NCBI GenBank assembly: GCA_017521825.1 | Contig: JAFXBK010000030.1 | Coordinates: 1-37,772 of the forward strand | Direction: 5' to 3' | Length of the DNA stretch: 37,772 bases | Source: Oscillospiraceae bacterium | Lineage (GTDB): Bacteria > Bacillota > Clostridia > Oscillospirales > Ruminococcaceae | In this document: positions 22,270-30,884 of the stretch, piece after piece | Layout: the number at the start of each line of letters is the position of its first letter | How positions within the stretch are numbered: position 1 is the stretch's first letter | Translations under genes and position numbers: made by a program | Notes under the pieces: model-generated | Database searches by the model: none | The model's input: the letters and a program-made list of their open reading frames with translations, nothing else | What the model was told of the DNA's origin: nothing

Positions 22270-24180
22270 ATGCCTTTTTTGCCTGTTAATAAAGAAGATA
22301 TGAAAAAACGCGGCTGGGACGAAGTGGATTTTGTCTTTGTCACCGGCGATGCTTACGTTGACCACCCTTCCTTCGGCCCGGCAATTCTTTCCCGCCTTCT
22401 TGAAAGCCGCGGTTACAGAGTTGCAATTCTTGCCCAGCCGGATTGGAAGAGTAATTATGATTTCACCCGCTTCGGAAAGCCCCGCCTTGGTTTCCTTGTT
22501 TCCGCAGGTAACATCGACTCCATGGTTGCCCATTACACCGTTGCGAAACGCAAACGCCGTGATGACGCTTATTCCCCGGGCAAAAAAGCGGGCCTTCGTC
22601 CGGACAGAGCCGTTACCGTTTACAGCAAAAAAATCAAATCCATCTATCCGGACGTTCCGGTTATCATCGGAGGAATCGAAGCTTCCCTCCGCCGCTTTGC
22701 ACACTATGATTACTGGGACAACAAGGTTATGCCTTCCGTACTTATTGATTCCGGCGCCGACCTTCTTTCCTACGGCATGGGCGAACACCAGACCCTTGAA
22801 ATTGCGGAAAGACTTAATAACGGCGAATATCCCGTTACCATGACCGATATCCGCGGAACCTGCTACGCCGTTCCGGTAAACGAATATGAACCCGGCCCGG
22901 CGGTTGAATGTCCTTCCTTCGAAAAAGTTTCCACCGATAAAAAAGAATACGCCATAGCCACCAGAAAACAGCAGGACGAGCAGGACCATATCCGCGGCAA
23001 AAAACTTATCCAGCGCCACGGAAACATTATGGTTGTTCAGAACCCTCCTTCCGCGCCCCTTGACCAGAAAGAACTGGACGAAGTTTTTGCTCTTCCCTAT
23101 ATGCGCGATTTCCACCCCATGTATCAGAAAATGGGCGGTGTTCCCGCCATTGAGGAAGTTCTTTTCTCCATCAACCACAACCGCGGCTGTTTTGGCGGCT
23201 GCAATTTCTGCGCCCTTGCTTACCACCAGGGAAGATTTGTTACCAGCAGAAGCCGCGAATCCATTATTGCGGAAGCAAAAATCCTTACTGCAGACCCCCG
23301 TTTTAAAGGTTACATCCATGACGTAGGCGGCCCTTCCGCAAACTTCCGCAATCCTGCCTGCGAAAAGCAGAAAAAGCTTGGACTTTGCGCCGGCAAAAAA
23401 TGCCTTGCGCCAACCCCCTGCCCCAACCTTATTGCGGACCACAGCGAATATCTTGAAATTCTCCGTGAACTGCGTTCCCTTCCGAAGGTCAAAGCCGTTT
23501 TCATCAGAAGTGGAATCCGCTATGACTACGTTATGGCGGACAAAGACGACAGATTTTTAAAAGACCTTGTTCGTTATCACGTAAGCGGACATCTTAAAGT
23601 TGCTCCGGAACATTGCAGCTCAGGCGTTCTTGATATGATGGGCAAACCCCATATTGATGTTTTTGAAAAATTCCAGAGCAGATTTATGGAGCTCACCCGC
23701 TCCGCAGGAAAAGAACAATATCTTGTTCCCTACCTTATGTCCTCCCACCCGGGAAGCACCATTAAGGATGCCGTTGCGGTTGCCCAGTTCCTTAAAAAAC
23801 ACGATATCCGCCCGGAACAGGTCCAGGATTTTTACCCTACCCCCGGAACCGTTTCCACCTGTATGTTCTACACCGGACTTGATCCTTACACCATGAAGGA
23901 AGTTTACGTTCCCACCAATTCCGAGGACAAAGCTCTTCAGCGCGCGCTTTTACAGTATTACATTCCCGAAAACGCGGATATGGTAAGAAAAGCCCTTAAA
24001 AAAGCCCACCGGGAAGACCTTATCGGAAAAGGAAAGGACTGCCTTGTTCGGGAAGATTTCCGTGCAAAGAACATTGCGGACAAAAAAGGCGTTTCCTATA
24101 CCACTGAAAAGAAACCCCTTGGAAAACACAAAAACCCCAAACTTTCCGGAAAATCCAAAAAGCCGAAGAGGGTTAAATAA
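22270..24180 (+). CDS. ygiQ: YgiQ family radical SAM protein
   Basis: 636 residues from ATG 22270, after GGAGG. The N-terminal half begins with FLPVNKEDMKKRGWDEVDFV and contains IIGGIEASLRRFAHYDYWD, both YgiQ signatures. The radical SAM cluster motif is Cys307, Cys311, Cys314 in GCFGGCNFCAL. A further Cys-rich insert (CEKQKKLGLCAGKKCLAPTP) may hold a second cluster or zinc. The C-terminus is Lys/Pro-rich. The reaction is unknown. It is monocistronic; a dispersed repeat follows the stop. Confidence 0.95.
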   Translation: MPFLPVNKEDMKKRGWDEVDFVFVTGDAYVDHPSFGPAILSRLLESRGYRVAILAQPDWKSNYDFTRFGKPRLGFLVSAGNIDSMVAHYTVAKRKRRDDAYSPGKKAGLRPDRAVTVYSKKIKSIYPDVPVIIGGIEASLRRFAHYDYWDNKVMPSVLIDSGADLLSYGMGEHQTLEIAERLNNGEYPVTMTDIRGTCYAVPVNEYEPGPAVECPSFEKVSTDKKEYAIATRKQQDEQDHIRGKKLIQRHGNIMVVQNPPSAPLDQKELDEVFALPYMRDFHPMYQKMGGVPAIEEVLFSINHNRGCFGGCNFCALAYHQGRFVTSRSRESIIAEAKILTADPRFKGYIHDVGGPSANFRNPACEKQKKLGLCAGKKCLAPTPCPNLIADHSEYLEILRELRSLPKVKAVFIRSGIRYDYVMADKDDRFLKDLVRYHVSGHLKVAPEHCSSGVLDMMGKPHIDVFEKFQSRFMELTRSAGKEQYLVPYLMSSHPGSTIKDAVAVAQFLKKHDIRPEQVQDFYPTPGTVSTCMFYTGLDPYTMKEVYVPTNSEDKALQRALLQYYIPENADMVRKALKKAHREDLIGKGKDCLVREDFRAKNIADKKGVSYTTEKKPLGKHKNPKLSGKSKKPKRVK

Positions 24181-24200
24181 TTTAACGCAACCTTTTGGCT

Positions 24201-24250
24201 ACACCTCATCCGTCAGCCTGCGGCTGACACCTTCCCCTCAAGGGGAAGGC
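24201..24250 (+). repeat. Dispersed palindromic repeat, copy B (CACCTCATCCG...GGGGAAGG)
   Basis: 50 bp: ACACCTCATCC, stem GTCAGCC/GGCTGAC around TGC, then ACCTTCCCCTCAAGGGGAAG plus GC. The best-preserved copy, 20 bases after the ygiQ stop and in the same orientation as copies A and C. Confidence 0.9.
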
Positions 24251-24290
24251 TGTTAAGAGAGTTAAATAATAAAGCGAGGTTAACTGTAAA

Positions 24291-25571
24291 ATGAACCGTT
24301 TTGCCTGGAAAGGTCAAATTTACCATACAAACGAAAAACGCGAGCTTGAAATTTTTGAAAACAGCTGGGTACTTTGCGAAGAAGGAATCTGCAAAGGCGT
24401 TTTCAAAGAACTTCCGGAAGATTGGAAGGACGCAGATCTCACCGATTTCGGCGATAAAATAATCATTCCCGGTTTTTCCGACCTTCATGTTCATGCGGCC
24501 CAATATTCCTACCGTGGAACCGGAATGGACGAGGAACTTTTGGGCTGGCTCGAAAAATATGCCTTCCCGGAGGAAGCGGCTTTTTCCGACCTTGAATACG
24601 CAGAAAAAGCCTATTCAGTTTTTGTTCGCGACATAAGAAAAAGCGAAACCACAAGAGCCTGTATTTTTGCGTCGAAGCACGTTCCGGCAACCGAGCTTCT
24701 TATGGAAATGCTCGACAAAACCGGACTTAAAACCTATGTCGGCAAGGTCAACATGGACCGCAACTGCCCGGATTATATCCGGGAGGAAAGCGCCGAAGTT
24801 TCCGGAAACGACACCGAAAAATGGGTTGCGGAAACCACAGATAAATTCGAGAACACAAAACCGATTCTTACTCCCCGTTTTACCCCCACTTGCTCCGACG
24901 AAGTTATGGCAAGGCTTGGCGAAATCCAGAAAAAATACGGCGTAGCAATGCAAAGCCACCTTTCCGAAAACCAGGGAGAAATTGCCTGGGTAAAGGAACT
25001 TTGTCCGGATACAAAATTTTACGGCGAAGCTTATGACCAGTTCGGACTTTTTGGCGGGGAAAACTGCCCGACGGTTATGGCGCACTGCGTTTACTCCTCC
25101 GAAGAGGAACTTGATCTTATTGAAAAACGCGGGGTTTGGATTGCCCTTTGTCCCCAATCCAACATGAACGTTGCAACCGGGATTGCTCCCGCGCGCAAAT
25201 ATCTTGAAAGAGGGCTTAAAACCGGTCTTGGAAGCGATATTGCCGGCGGAAGCACCCTTTCCATCTTCCGGGCCATCACCGATTCCGTTATTGCATCAAA
25301 ACTCCGCTGGAGGCTTATTGACCAGAACCTTAAACCCCTTTCCGTTGCGGACGCTTTTTATATGGCAACCCGCGGCGGCGGAAGTTTTTTCGGAAAAGTG
25401 GGAGCCTTTGAGGAAGGTTTTGAGATGGATGCCGTAGTTATCGACGATTCCGCCCTTTACACCCCGAAAAAACTTTCCATGCACGACCGTTTTGAAAGAC
25501 TTTGTTACCTTTACACCGACAGTAAAATCGTGGCAAAATGCGTTGCCGGAAAAACGGTTGATTTGGAATAA
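24291..25571 (+). CDS. guaD: Guanine deaminase (amidohydrolase)
   Basis: 426 residues. It converts guanine to xanthine plus ammonia in purine salvage or breakdown. The metal motif is His66-x-His68 in PGFSDLHVHAAQYSYRGTGM, a guanine-deaminase signature, followed by LLGWLEKYAFPEEA, which matches the family. Later ligands are in MQSHLSENQGEI, MAHCVYSS and GLGSDIAGG. The Shine-Dalgarno GCGAGG is 12 bases from the ATG, somewhat long. A dispersed repeat separates it from ygiQ, and no purine riboswitch is visible. No other purine genes are nearby. Confidence 0.92.
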   Translation: MNRFAWKGQIYHTNEKRELEIFENSWVLCEEGICKGVFKELPEDWKDADLTDFGDKIIIPGFSDLHVHAAQYSYRGTGMDEELLGWLEKYAFPEEAAFSDLEYAEKAYSVFVRDIRKSETTRACIFASKHVPATELLMEMLDKTGLKTYVGKVNMDRNCPDYIREESAEVSGNDTEKWVAETTDKFENTKPILTPRFTPTCSDEVMARLGEIQKKYGVAMQSHLSENQGEIAWVKELCPDTKFYGEAYDQFGLFGGENCPTVMAHCVYSSEEELDLIEKRGVWIALCPQSNMNVATGIAPARKYLERGLKTGLGSDIAGGSTLSIFRAITDSVIASKLRWRLIDQNLKPLSVADAFYMATRGGGSFFGKVGAFEEGFEMDAVVIDDSALYTPKKLSMHDRFERLCYLYTDSKIVAKCVAGKTVDLE

Positions 25572-25572
25572 T

Positions 25573-25601
25573 AAAAAAAACGGCGGTCCCGAAAGACCGC
25601 C
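25573..25601 (-). terminator. Terminator between guaD and gtrA
   Basis: GGCGGTC / GACCGCC stem; on the minus strand it is followed by G and eight T, so it mainly ends the gtrA transcript. It may also stop guaD. Confidence 0.82.
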
Positions 25602-25607
25602 AATTGA

Positions 25608-26060
25608 TTATTTTTTTCGATATAAAAGAAATTTTTTCATAAAGAAGTTCCAGAAAAGAACGATTATTGCTGCGGCGGCTTTGGAAACCATATAATGCCC
25701 GCCGAGTTTTTCGGTAAAAAGCCACATAAGGCCTTCCGTTATCCCAAGACCGAGAACGGCGATTATCGCAAAGGCGGAAAATTCCTTTGCCTTTTCCGCG
25801 CCGGTTGTTTTTTTGCTGAAAACAAGAAGCTTCGTAAGGGCGTAGTTTACGCAAAGGCCGGCAATAAAAGAAAACACGCCGGAAACAAGATAGTGGATTC
25901 CGATTTCGGTTATAACGAACAAAAGCACATAATCCGTTACAAAAGAAGCACCGCCCACAAAAATATAGCGGAAGAACTGGAGAAAACTATCCTCCGTCGG
26001 TTCAAGCATTATTCCTTTTATATCGCCTTTTTTAAGAAGTTCAAAGAATTTTTTAAGCAT
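25608..26060 (-). CDS. GtrA family membrane protein
   Basis: 150 residues with four transmembrane helices. FFRYIFVGGASFVTDYVLLF and VNYALTKLLVFS are GtrA/DPMS signatures. GtrA-type proteins are thought to flip polyprenyl-phosphate-linked sugars or associate with the polyprenyl-phosphate glycosyltransferases. A matching GT2 enzyme is encoded 0.8 kb away on the other strand, separated by a pseudouridine synthase gene. AAAGGA precedes the ATG. Confidence 0.9.
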   Translation of the reverse strand: MLKKFFELLKKGDIKGIMLEPTEDSFLQFFRYIFVGGASFVTDYVLLFVITEIGIHYLVSGVFSFIAGLCVNYALTKLLVFSKKTTGAEKAKEFSAFAIIAVLGLGITEGLMWLFTEKLGGHYMVSKAAAAIIVLFWNFFMKKFLLYRKK

Positions 26061-26150
26061 ATTTTATCCTTTTAGTTTTTAAATTATCTTTTATATTCTA
26101 TAACTTATCGCTGTTAAAATCAAGTACCGCGGAAAGGAGGAACGTTTTTT

Positions 26151-26855
26151 TTGGAAAGACTTGATAAAATTATTTCCAACCGCACCGGAATTTCCCGGAA
26201 AGACGCAAAGGCGGCCATTTCTTCCGGAAAAGTTTCCGTTTCTGGCAATATCGTTCGTTCTTCCGACTTCAAGGTTGGTGAAAACGACGAAATTTTTCTT
26301 GAAGGCAGGAAAATAAGCGGGAAAGCACACTTATATATTGTGCTCAATAAACCGAAAGGTTACGTTTCCGCAACCGAAGACCCCGAGCAGAAAACCGTTA
26401 TCGAACTTGTTCCGCCGGAACTTTTCCGAAACGGAATTTTCCCCGCCGGAAGGCTTGATAAGGATACCACCGGGCTTATGATAATCACCGATGACGGGGA
26501 TTTTGCCCACCGGATCCTTGCGCCGAAAAAGCACGTTCCGAAAAAATACGCGGTTACCATCGACCTTCCGGTAACGGAAGAAATGGCAAAAGGTTTTGAA
26601 AGCGGAATCGAACTTTCCGACGGAATCTGCAAATCCGCAAGGCTTTTTAAAACCGGAGAATATACCTGCGAAGTTACTCTTTCCGAAGGGCGATATCACC
26701 AGATAAAGCGGATGTTCGGATGCTTTGGCGCAAAGGTTACGGAACTCCACCGCCTTTCCATGGGCGGATTTTCCCTTCCGGAAAATCTTTTACCCGGCGA
26801 ATGCCGGGAGCTTACCAATGAAGAATTGGCTTTGATAGAAAGCAAGGTGAAATAA
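26151..26855 (+). CDS. RsuA/RluB-type pseudouridine synthase
   Basis: 234 residues from a TTG, ten bases after AAAGGAGG. An N-terminal S4 RNA-binding domain (MERLDKIISNRTGISRKDAK) leads into the catalytic domain with Asp in AGRLDKDTTGLMIITDDG. KPKGYVSATED and EGRYHQIKRMFGCFG are also conserved. The short, S4-bearing form fits RsuA (16S U516) or the RluB/E/F group; the exact target cannot be told. Its stop overlaps the GT2 start by one base. Confidence 0.92.
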   Translation: MERLDKIISNRTGISRKDAKAAISSGKVSVSGNIVRSSDFKVGENDEIFLEGRKISGKAHLYIVLNKPKGYVSATEDPEQKTVIELVPPELFRNGIFPAGRLDKDTTGLMIITDDGDFAHRILAPKKHVPKKYAVTIDLPVTEEMAKGFESGIELSDGICKSARLFKTGEYTCEVTLSEGRYHQIKRMFGCFGAKVTELHRLSMGGFSLPENLLPGECRELTNEELALIESKVK

Positions 26856-27793
26856 TGATACTTTATACCGTTATCCCCTGTTACAACGAAGAAAAAGTCC
26901 TTCCGGAAACCATCCGGGTTATGACTGAAAAATATAAAAGCCTTATGGAACGCAAAATGATTTCCGAAAAAAGCCGGGTTCTTTTTGTCGACGACGGTTC
27001 CTTTGACAAAACCTGGAAAACAATTTGCGAAGCGCATGAGGAAAACAAAATTTTCTGCGGAATAAAACTCAGCCGCAACCGCGGCCACCAGAACGCCCTT
27101 CTGGCTGGACTTATCGAGGCGAAGGAACATTGCGACGCGGCAATTTCCGTTGATGCCGACCTTCAGGACGATATTGACGCCATTGACGAGATGGTTAAAA
27201 AATTTGGCGAAGGCTGCGAAATTGTTTACGGAATCCGCAACAAGCGCAGCACCGACCGCTTTATGAAGCGTTTTACCGCCGAAGGATATTACCGCCTTAT
27301 GGAGTTTTTCGGCACCCATATTATTTTTAACCACGCGGATTACCGCCTTATGAGCAAAAAAGCTCTTGAAGCGCTTTTTGAATTTGATGAAGTTAACCTT
27401 TTCCTTCGCGGGATGGTTCCGATGCTTGGTTTTAAAACCGGCGAAGTTTATTATGAACGCAGAGAGCGTTTTGCCGGCGAAAGCAAATACAGCGTTGGAA
27501 AAATGCTGGATCTTGCCTGGAACGGGATCACCTCTTTCAGCGTTAAGCCGGTGGATATGATTCTTTTTGCCGGCGTGCTCATTGCCGGTTTTTCCGTGCT
27601 CGCAATGCTCGTTCTTTTGGTGCTCGAGGTTTCCGGCGTGCTCAAAGGCGCGGCAGGCTGGATTATCGCTTCGGTTTTCCTTTGCACCGGAATCAATCTT
27701 ACGGCTCTTGGCGTTGTAGGGCAATATGTTTGCAGGGCCTACCTTGAAACAAAGCACCGGCCGAAATTTATTATTGAAGAAAAAATTTTATAA
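26855..27793 (+). CDS. GT2 polyprenyl-phosphate glycosyltransferase (GtrB/CsbB-like)
   Basis: 312 residues. Residues 1-225 form a GT2 GT-A fold with YTVIPCYNEEKVLPETI, VDDGS (45-49), RNRGHQNALLAGL and DADLQDD (100-106); the NRGHQNAL block is typical of GtrB/DPM1-like enzymes that load a sugar onto undecaprenyl phosphate. Two C-terminal helices (about 231-258 and 265-290) anchor it. It partners in principle with the GtrA protein at 25608-26060. The start overlaps the pseudouridine synthase stop by one base. The 3' part has four GTGCTC words in 65 bases. Confidence 0.93.
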   Translation: MILYTVIPCYNEEKVLPETIRVMTEKYKSLMERKMISEKSRVLFVDDGSFDKTWKTICEAHEENKIFCGIKLSRNRGHQNALLAGLIEAKEHCDAAISVDADLQDDIDAIDEMVKKFGEGCEIVYGIRNKRSTDRFMKRFTAEGYYRLMEFFGTHIIFNHADYRLMSKKALEALFEFDEVNLFLRGMVPMLGFKTGEVYYERRERFAGESKYSVGKMLDLAWNGITSFSVKPVDMILFAGVLIAGFSVLAMLVLLVLEVSGVLKGAAGWIIASVFLCTGINLTALGVVGQYVCRAYLETKHRPKFIIEEKIL

Positions 27794-27796
27794 AAA

Positions 27797-27826
27797 AACT
27801 CGCACCCTCCGGGTGCGAGTTTTTTA
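27797..27826 (+). terminator. Terminator of the GT2 gene
   Basis: Perfect stem AACTCGCACCC / GGGTGCGAGTT with a TCC loop and T tract, directly after the stop codon. Confidence 0.92.
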
Positions 27827-27855
27827 TTCCATATTGGAATATTATTGAAAAGCCG

Positions 27856-27884
27856 TTGACAATGTTATCAGGCAAGCGTACAGT
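27856..27884 (+). promoter_or_regulatory. Promoter of the 27922-28968 lipoprotein
   Basis: Perfect TTGACA, 17-base spacer, TACAGT. Confidence 0.6.
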
Positions 27885-27921
27885 TATTTTATGGATTTTA
27901 TAAGTTTAAAAGAGGTGTAAA

Positions 27922-28968
27922 ATGAAAAAGTTTATCATCTTTCTGATTGTTTTTATGCTGTTTTCTTTTTCCGGATGCGGATTGAATGCTGAAATTGTTG
28001 ACCCAAACGAACCGATAATCGAATTCGATTCCGAACTTATAATCGAACCCAGCCCGGAAGAACCTTCCGTACCGGAAAAAGAACCCGAAACAGAACCACA
28101 GGAAAATATTCCCGGAAGCAAATATATTGTAACAGAACTTTGCCCGGATTTTGATATCGGGCATGACGGCGGAACACTTTTTTCCGGCGGAAAACTTTAT
28201 ATTTCCGCAACGGTTCACAGGGATGAAAACAGCTGTGACGAAATGCTTATAATCGACCTTGAAAACGGAGGAAGTTCCTCCTTTGGGCTGTATCTTTTAT
28301 ATGACATTGACCGTTTTACGGACGATTTTAACGGAAACGTATATCATCTGATTTCGGAACACGGTTCCGACCTTGAGGGAGATTATGTTTACAGCTTGAT
28401 TTCTCTTAATGAAAACGGGAACAGCGGAGATTCGATAAATCTTCATTTTGACGATGATTTTGGCATAGGAGATATCACCTGCGATATAAACGGAAACTGG
28501 TACCTTGGAAACAACGACGGAATCCGCATATATAACGTCGATTTTGAAGAAATTTACCGCTTCGAAAACCAAAATATTTATTCCATGCCTTCGGTTCTTC
28601 GCCTTCCGGACGGAAGAGCTGCCGCTGTTTTTGAAGAAAACGGTTTTGAAATCCGGATTTTTGACCCGGAAACCTTTGAATTTTCCGAATGTTATCCGCT
28701 TTCCCTTTCGCCAAACAGCCTTTATTCCGGAAATTCCGAATATGATGTTCTTTTTATTGTGCTTGATGAATCCTGTCAAAGCCTGCTTTACGGGCTTGAT
28801 TTTGGGAAAGAACCGGAATTTATTATAAATTTTGATGAATATATTGAGGGAGATTTTGCGGTTCTGAACGTAAGCATGGATGAAAGTGGAAACATTTTTG
28901 CCGTTCTGGGCACCGATAAACTGCGTTACGGCGCAACGGAAATTTTTAAATTTGAACCGAAAAATTAA
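27922..28968 (+). CDS. Predicted lipoprotein with possible beta-propeller domain
   Basis: 348 residues. The signal peptide ends in lipobox FSFSGC, followed by GLNAEIVDPN and a Pro/Glu linker (SPEEPSVPEKEPETEP). The large C-terminal domain is built of repeated short beta segments (GKLYISATVHRD, GNWYLGNNDGIRIYNVDFEE, ADGRAAAVF-like, GNIFAVLGTDKLRYG), as in six- or seven-bladed propellers that bind sugars or proteins; this is inference. The N-terminal 35 residues parallel the lipoprotein at 3849-4565. AGAGGTG precedes the ATG. It has its own promoter and terminator. Confidence 0.8.
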   Translation: MKKFIIFLIVFMLFSFSGCGLNAEIVDPNEPIIEFDSELIIEPSPEEPSVPEKEPETEPQENIPGSKYIVTELCPDFDIGHDGGTLFSGGKLYISATVHRDENSCDEMLIIDLENGGSSSFGLYLLYDIDRFTDDFNGNVYHLISEHGSDLEGDYVYSLISLNENGNSGDSINLHFDDDFGIGDITCDINGNWYLGNNDGIRIYNVDFEEIYRFENQNIYSMPSVLRLPDGRAAAVFEENGFEIRIFDPETFEFSECYPLSLSPNSLYSGNSEYDVLFIVLDESCQSLLYGLDFGKEPEFIINFDEYIEGDFAVLNVSMDESGNIFAVLGTDKLRYGATEIFKFEPKN

Positions 28969-28978
28969 GAAAAAAACA

Positions 28979-29009
28979 AAAAGCCGCTTCGTTATGAAGC
29001 GGCTTTTTT
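28979..29009 (+). terminator. Terminator of the lipoprotein gene
   Basis: AAGCCGCTTC / GAAGCGGCTT stem with a GTTAT loop and a T tract. Confidence 0.93.
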
Positions 29010-29165
29010 GCGTTACCGCTTTAATTTACTGAATTATTTTTATTTCCCTAAACTAAGTATTTTTTATATTATATATTTTAGTATAGTTATTTTATAGCTT
29101 AAATAAAGTAATTTTTTATATTTTAAATAAAAATCGTCTATAAAAAGTATATAATTAATTCTGTG
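29010..29165. other. AT-rich intergenic stretch upstream of putP
   Basis: A stretch of over 150 bases of almost only A and T, with runs such as TTTTTTATATT repeated twice, and no ORF. It holds one copy of GTCTATAAAA (29136-29145); a second copy (29171-29180) lies within the putP promoter spacer 35 bases on. Possibly a regulator-binding or curved segment. Confidence 0.4.
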
Positions 29166-29194
29166 TTGCAGTCTATAAAACGAAGGTGTATAAT
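29166..29194 (+). promoter_or_regulatory. putP promoter
   Basis: TTGCAG, 17-base spacer, perfect TATAAT; the spacer contains a GTCTATAAAA repeat. A GGAGG ribosome binding site follows. Confidence 0.7.
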
Positions 29195-29229
29195 ATGCTC
29201 AAGTTTTTGAAAAACGGAGGGCATTCACC

Positions 29230-30813
29230 ATGACTGACGCACAGATCAAGATGTTAATTTCAATGGTTCTTTACATGGCGGTTGTAATCGCCATCGGCGT
29301 TTATTTTTCCAAACGCGCGAACAGGAACAGCACTGAATATTTTCTCGGCGGACGCAGTCTTGGTCCATGGGTAACCGCCATGAGCGCGGAAGCTTCCGAC
29401 ATGAGCGGCTGGCTTTTGATGGGTCTTCCGGGCGTTGCATACTGGATGGGTCTTGCGGACGCTTTCTGGACCGCTGTCGACCTTGCGGCAGGAACTTACG
29501 TCAACTGGCTTATTGTTGCAAAGCGTCTTCGCCGCTACAGCGTTAAAATCGACGCCATTACCGTTCCGGATTATTTTTCCAAGCGCTTCCACGAAGCGGA
29601 CGGTAAAAAGGTTCTTCTTACCATTGCTTCCCTTTTTATCCTTGTTTTCTTCTCCGTATATGCCGGAAGCTGCTTTGTAGCCTGCGGAAAACTTTTTTCC
29701 ACCCTTTTCGGTCTTCCCTACGTTCCGATGATGATTATCGGCGCGGTTTTCGTAATTGTTTACACCTTCCTTGGCGGCTTCCTTGCGGAAAGTGCTTCCG
29801 ACTTTATGCAGGCAATCGTTATGATTATCGCTCTTTCCGTAGTACTTACCCTTTCGACTATTTCCGCCGGCGGTTTTGGCGCTGTTATTGAAAACGCAAA
29901 AAATATTCCCGGCTTCTTCGAGCTTTTCGGAATTGCTACCCCTGTTCTCGGTGAAAACGGCCTTCAGCTTATCGAAAACGGAAAACCCGTTTTCGGCGAA
30001 GCCGGAGCTTACGGAATCATCACCGTTCTTTCAACTTTAAGCTGGGGACTTGGATATTTCGGTATGCCCCAGGTTCTTCTTCGCTTTATGGCCGCAAGAA
30101 AAACTTCCGAAATTACCATGAGCAGAAGAATAGCCACCGTTTGGGTAATAATTTCCCTTTTTGCCGCTGTTGCAATCGGCATTATCGGCAGGGCGCTTCT
30201 CCCCACCGAAGAAGCTCTTCTTTCCTCTTCCGGCGCGGAAAACGTATTTATCATAATCTGCGGAAAACTTCTTCCTCCCATTGTTGCCGGTGTAATTATG
30301 TCCGGTATTCTTGCGGCAACAATAAGTTCTTCCGACTCTTATCTTCTTATTGCGGCTTCGGCGGTTTCCAAAAACCTTTATCAGGAAATTTTCAACAGAA
30401 GAGCCACCGACAAACAGGTTATGCGCTGTTCCAAAATTGTTCTTGTTCTTATCGCGCTTTTCGGCGTTATTGTTGCCCTTGATGAAAACAGCGTAATTTT
30501 CAACGTTGTTTCCTTCGCCTGGGCCGGCTTTGGCGCAACCTTCGGTCCGCTTATGCTCATCAGCCTTTTCTGGAAAAAGGTTACCCATTCCGCCGCTGTT
30601 TGGGGAATGCTTTCCGGCGGTGCAATGGTTTTCATCTGGGAATATGTTTTCACTCCTTTTGGAAAAGCAAACGGAATAAGCGTTCTTACGGTTTATGAGC
30701 TTCTTCCGGCGTTCCTTGTTTCCACCGCCGTTATCTTCGCAGTATCGAAGTTTACAAAAGCTCCTTCCGCTGAAATTTCCGCTGAATTTGACGCGGTTAA
30801 CGAAGTTGAATAA
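29230..30813 (+). CDS. putP: Sodium/proline symporter PutP
   Basis: 527 residues, about 13 transmembrane helices of the SSS family. TEYFLGGRSLGPWVTAMSAE with ASDMSGWLLMGLPG near the N-terminus is the PutP signature, including the conserved sodium-site segment. RFMAARKTSEITMSRRIA and SGILAATISSSDSYLLIAAS in the second half are also diagnostic. It imports L-proline with Na+, for nutrition or osmoprotection. GGAGGG precedes the ATG. It is monocistronic, flanked by its own promoter and a strong terminator. Confidence 0.95.
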   Translation: MTDAQIKMLISMVLYMAVVIAIGVYFSKRANRNSTEYFLGGRSLGPWVTAMSAEASDMSGWLLMGLPGVAYWMGLADAFWTAVDLAAGTYVNWLIVAKRLRRYSVKIDAITVPDYFSKRFHEADGKKVLLTIASLFILVFFSVYAGSCFVACGKLFSTLFGLPYVPMMIIGAVFVIVYTFLGGFLAESASDFMQAIVMIIALSVVLTLSTISAGGFGAVIENAKNIPGFFELFGIATPVLGENGLQLIENGKPVFGEAGAYGIITVLSTLSWGLGYFGMPQVLLRFMAARKTSEITMSRRIATVWVIISLFAAVAIGIIGRALLPTEEALLSSSGAENVFIIICGKLLPPIVAGVIMSGILAATISSSDSYLLIAASAVSKNLYQEIFNRRATDKQVMRCSKIVLVLIALFGVIVALDENSVIFNVVSFAWAGFGATFGPLMLISLFWKKVTHSAAVWGMLSGGAMVFIWEYVFTPFGKANGISVLTVYELLPAFLVSTAVIFAVSKFTKAPSAEISAEFDAVNEVE

Positions 30814-30840
30814 AATTTTTTCATTTTCCTTTTCTCATTT

Positions 30841-30877
30841 AAAAACGCCGTCTGCAAAACCTGCAGACGGCGTTTTT
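30841..30877. terminator. Bidirectional terminator, putP / LRR gene
   Basis: Perfect 16-bp stem AAAAACGCCGTCTGCA and its complement around a short AAACC loop. Confidence 0.93.
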
Positions 30878-30884
30878 AATATGT

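Noticed and set aside
22246-23442. 398-codon frame antisense to ygiQ
   Set aside because: Same antisense artefact caused by GC-skewed third positions; no ribosome binding site and no recognisable domain.
24181-24290. Purine riboswitch before guanine deaminase
   Set aside because: The gap is occupied by a dispersed palindromic repeat; no three-way junction or conserved loop sequences are present.
29195-29233. Short ORF MLKFLKNGGHSP overlapping the putP start
   Set aside because: Its ATG directly abuts the -10 box, so the transcript would begin at or inside it and it would have no ribosome binding site.
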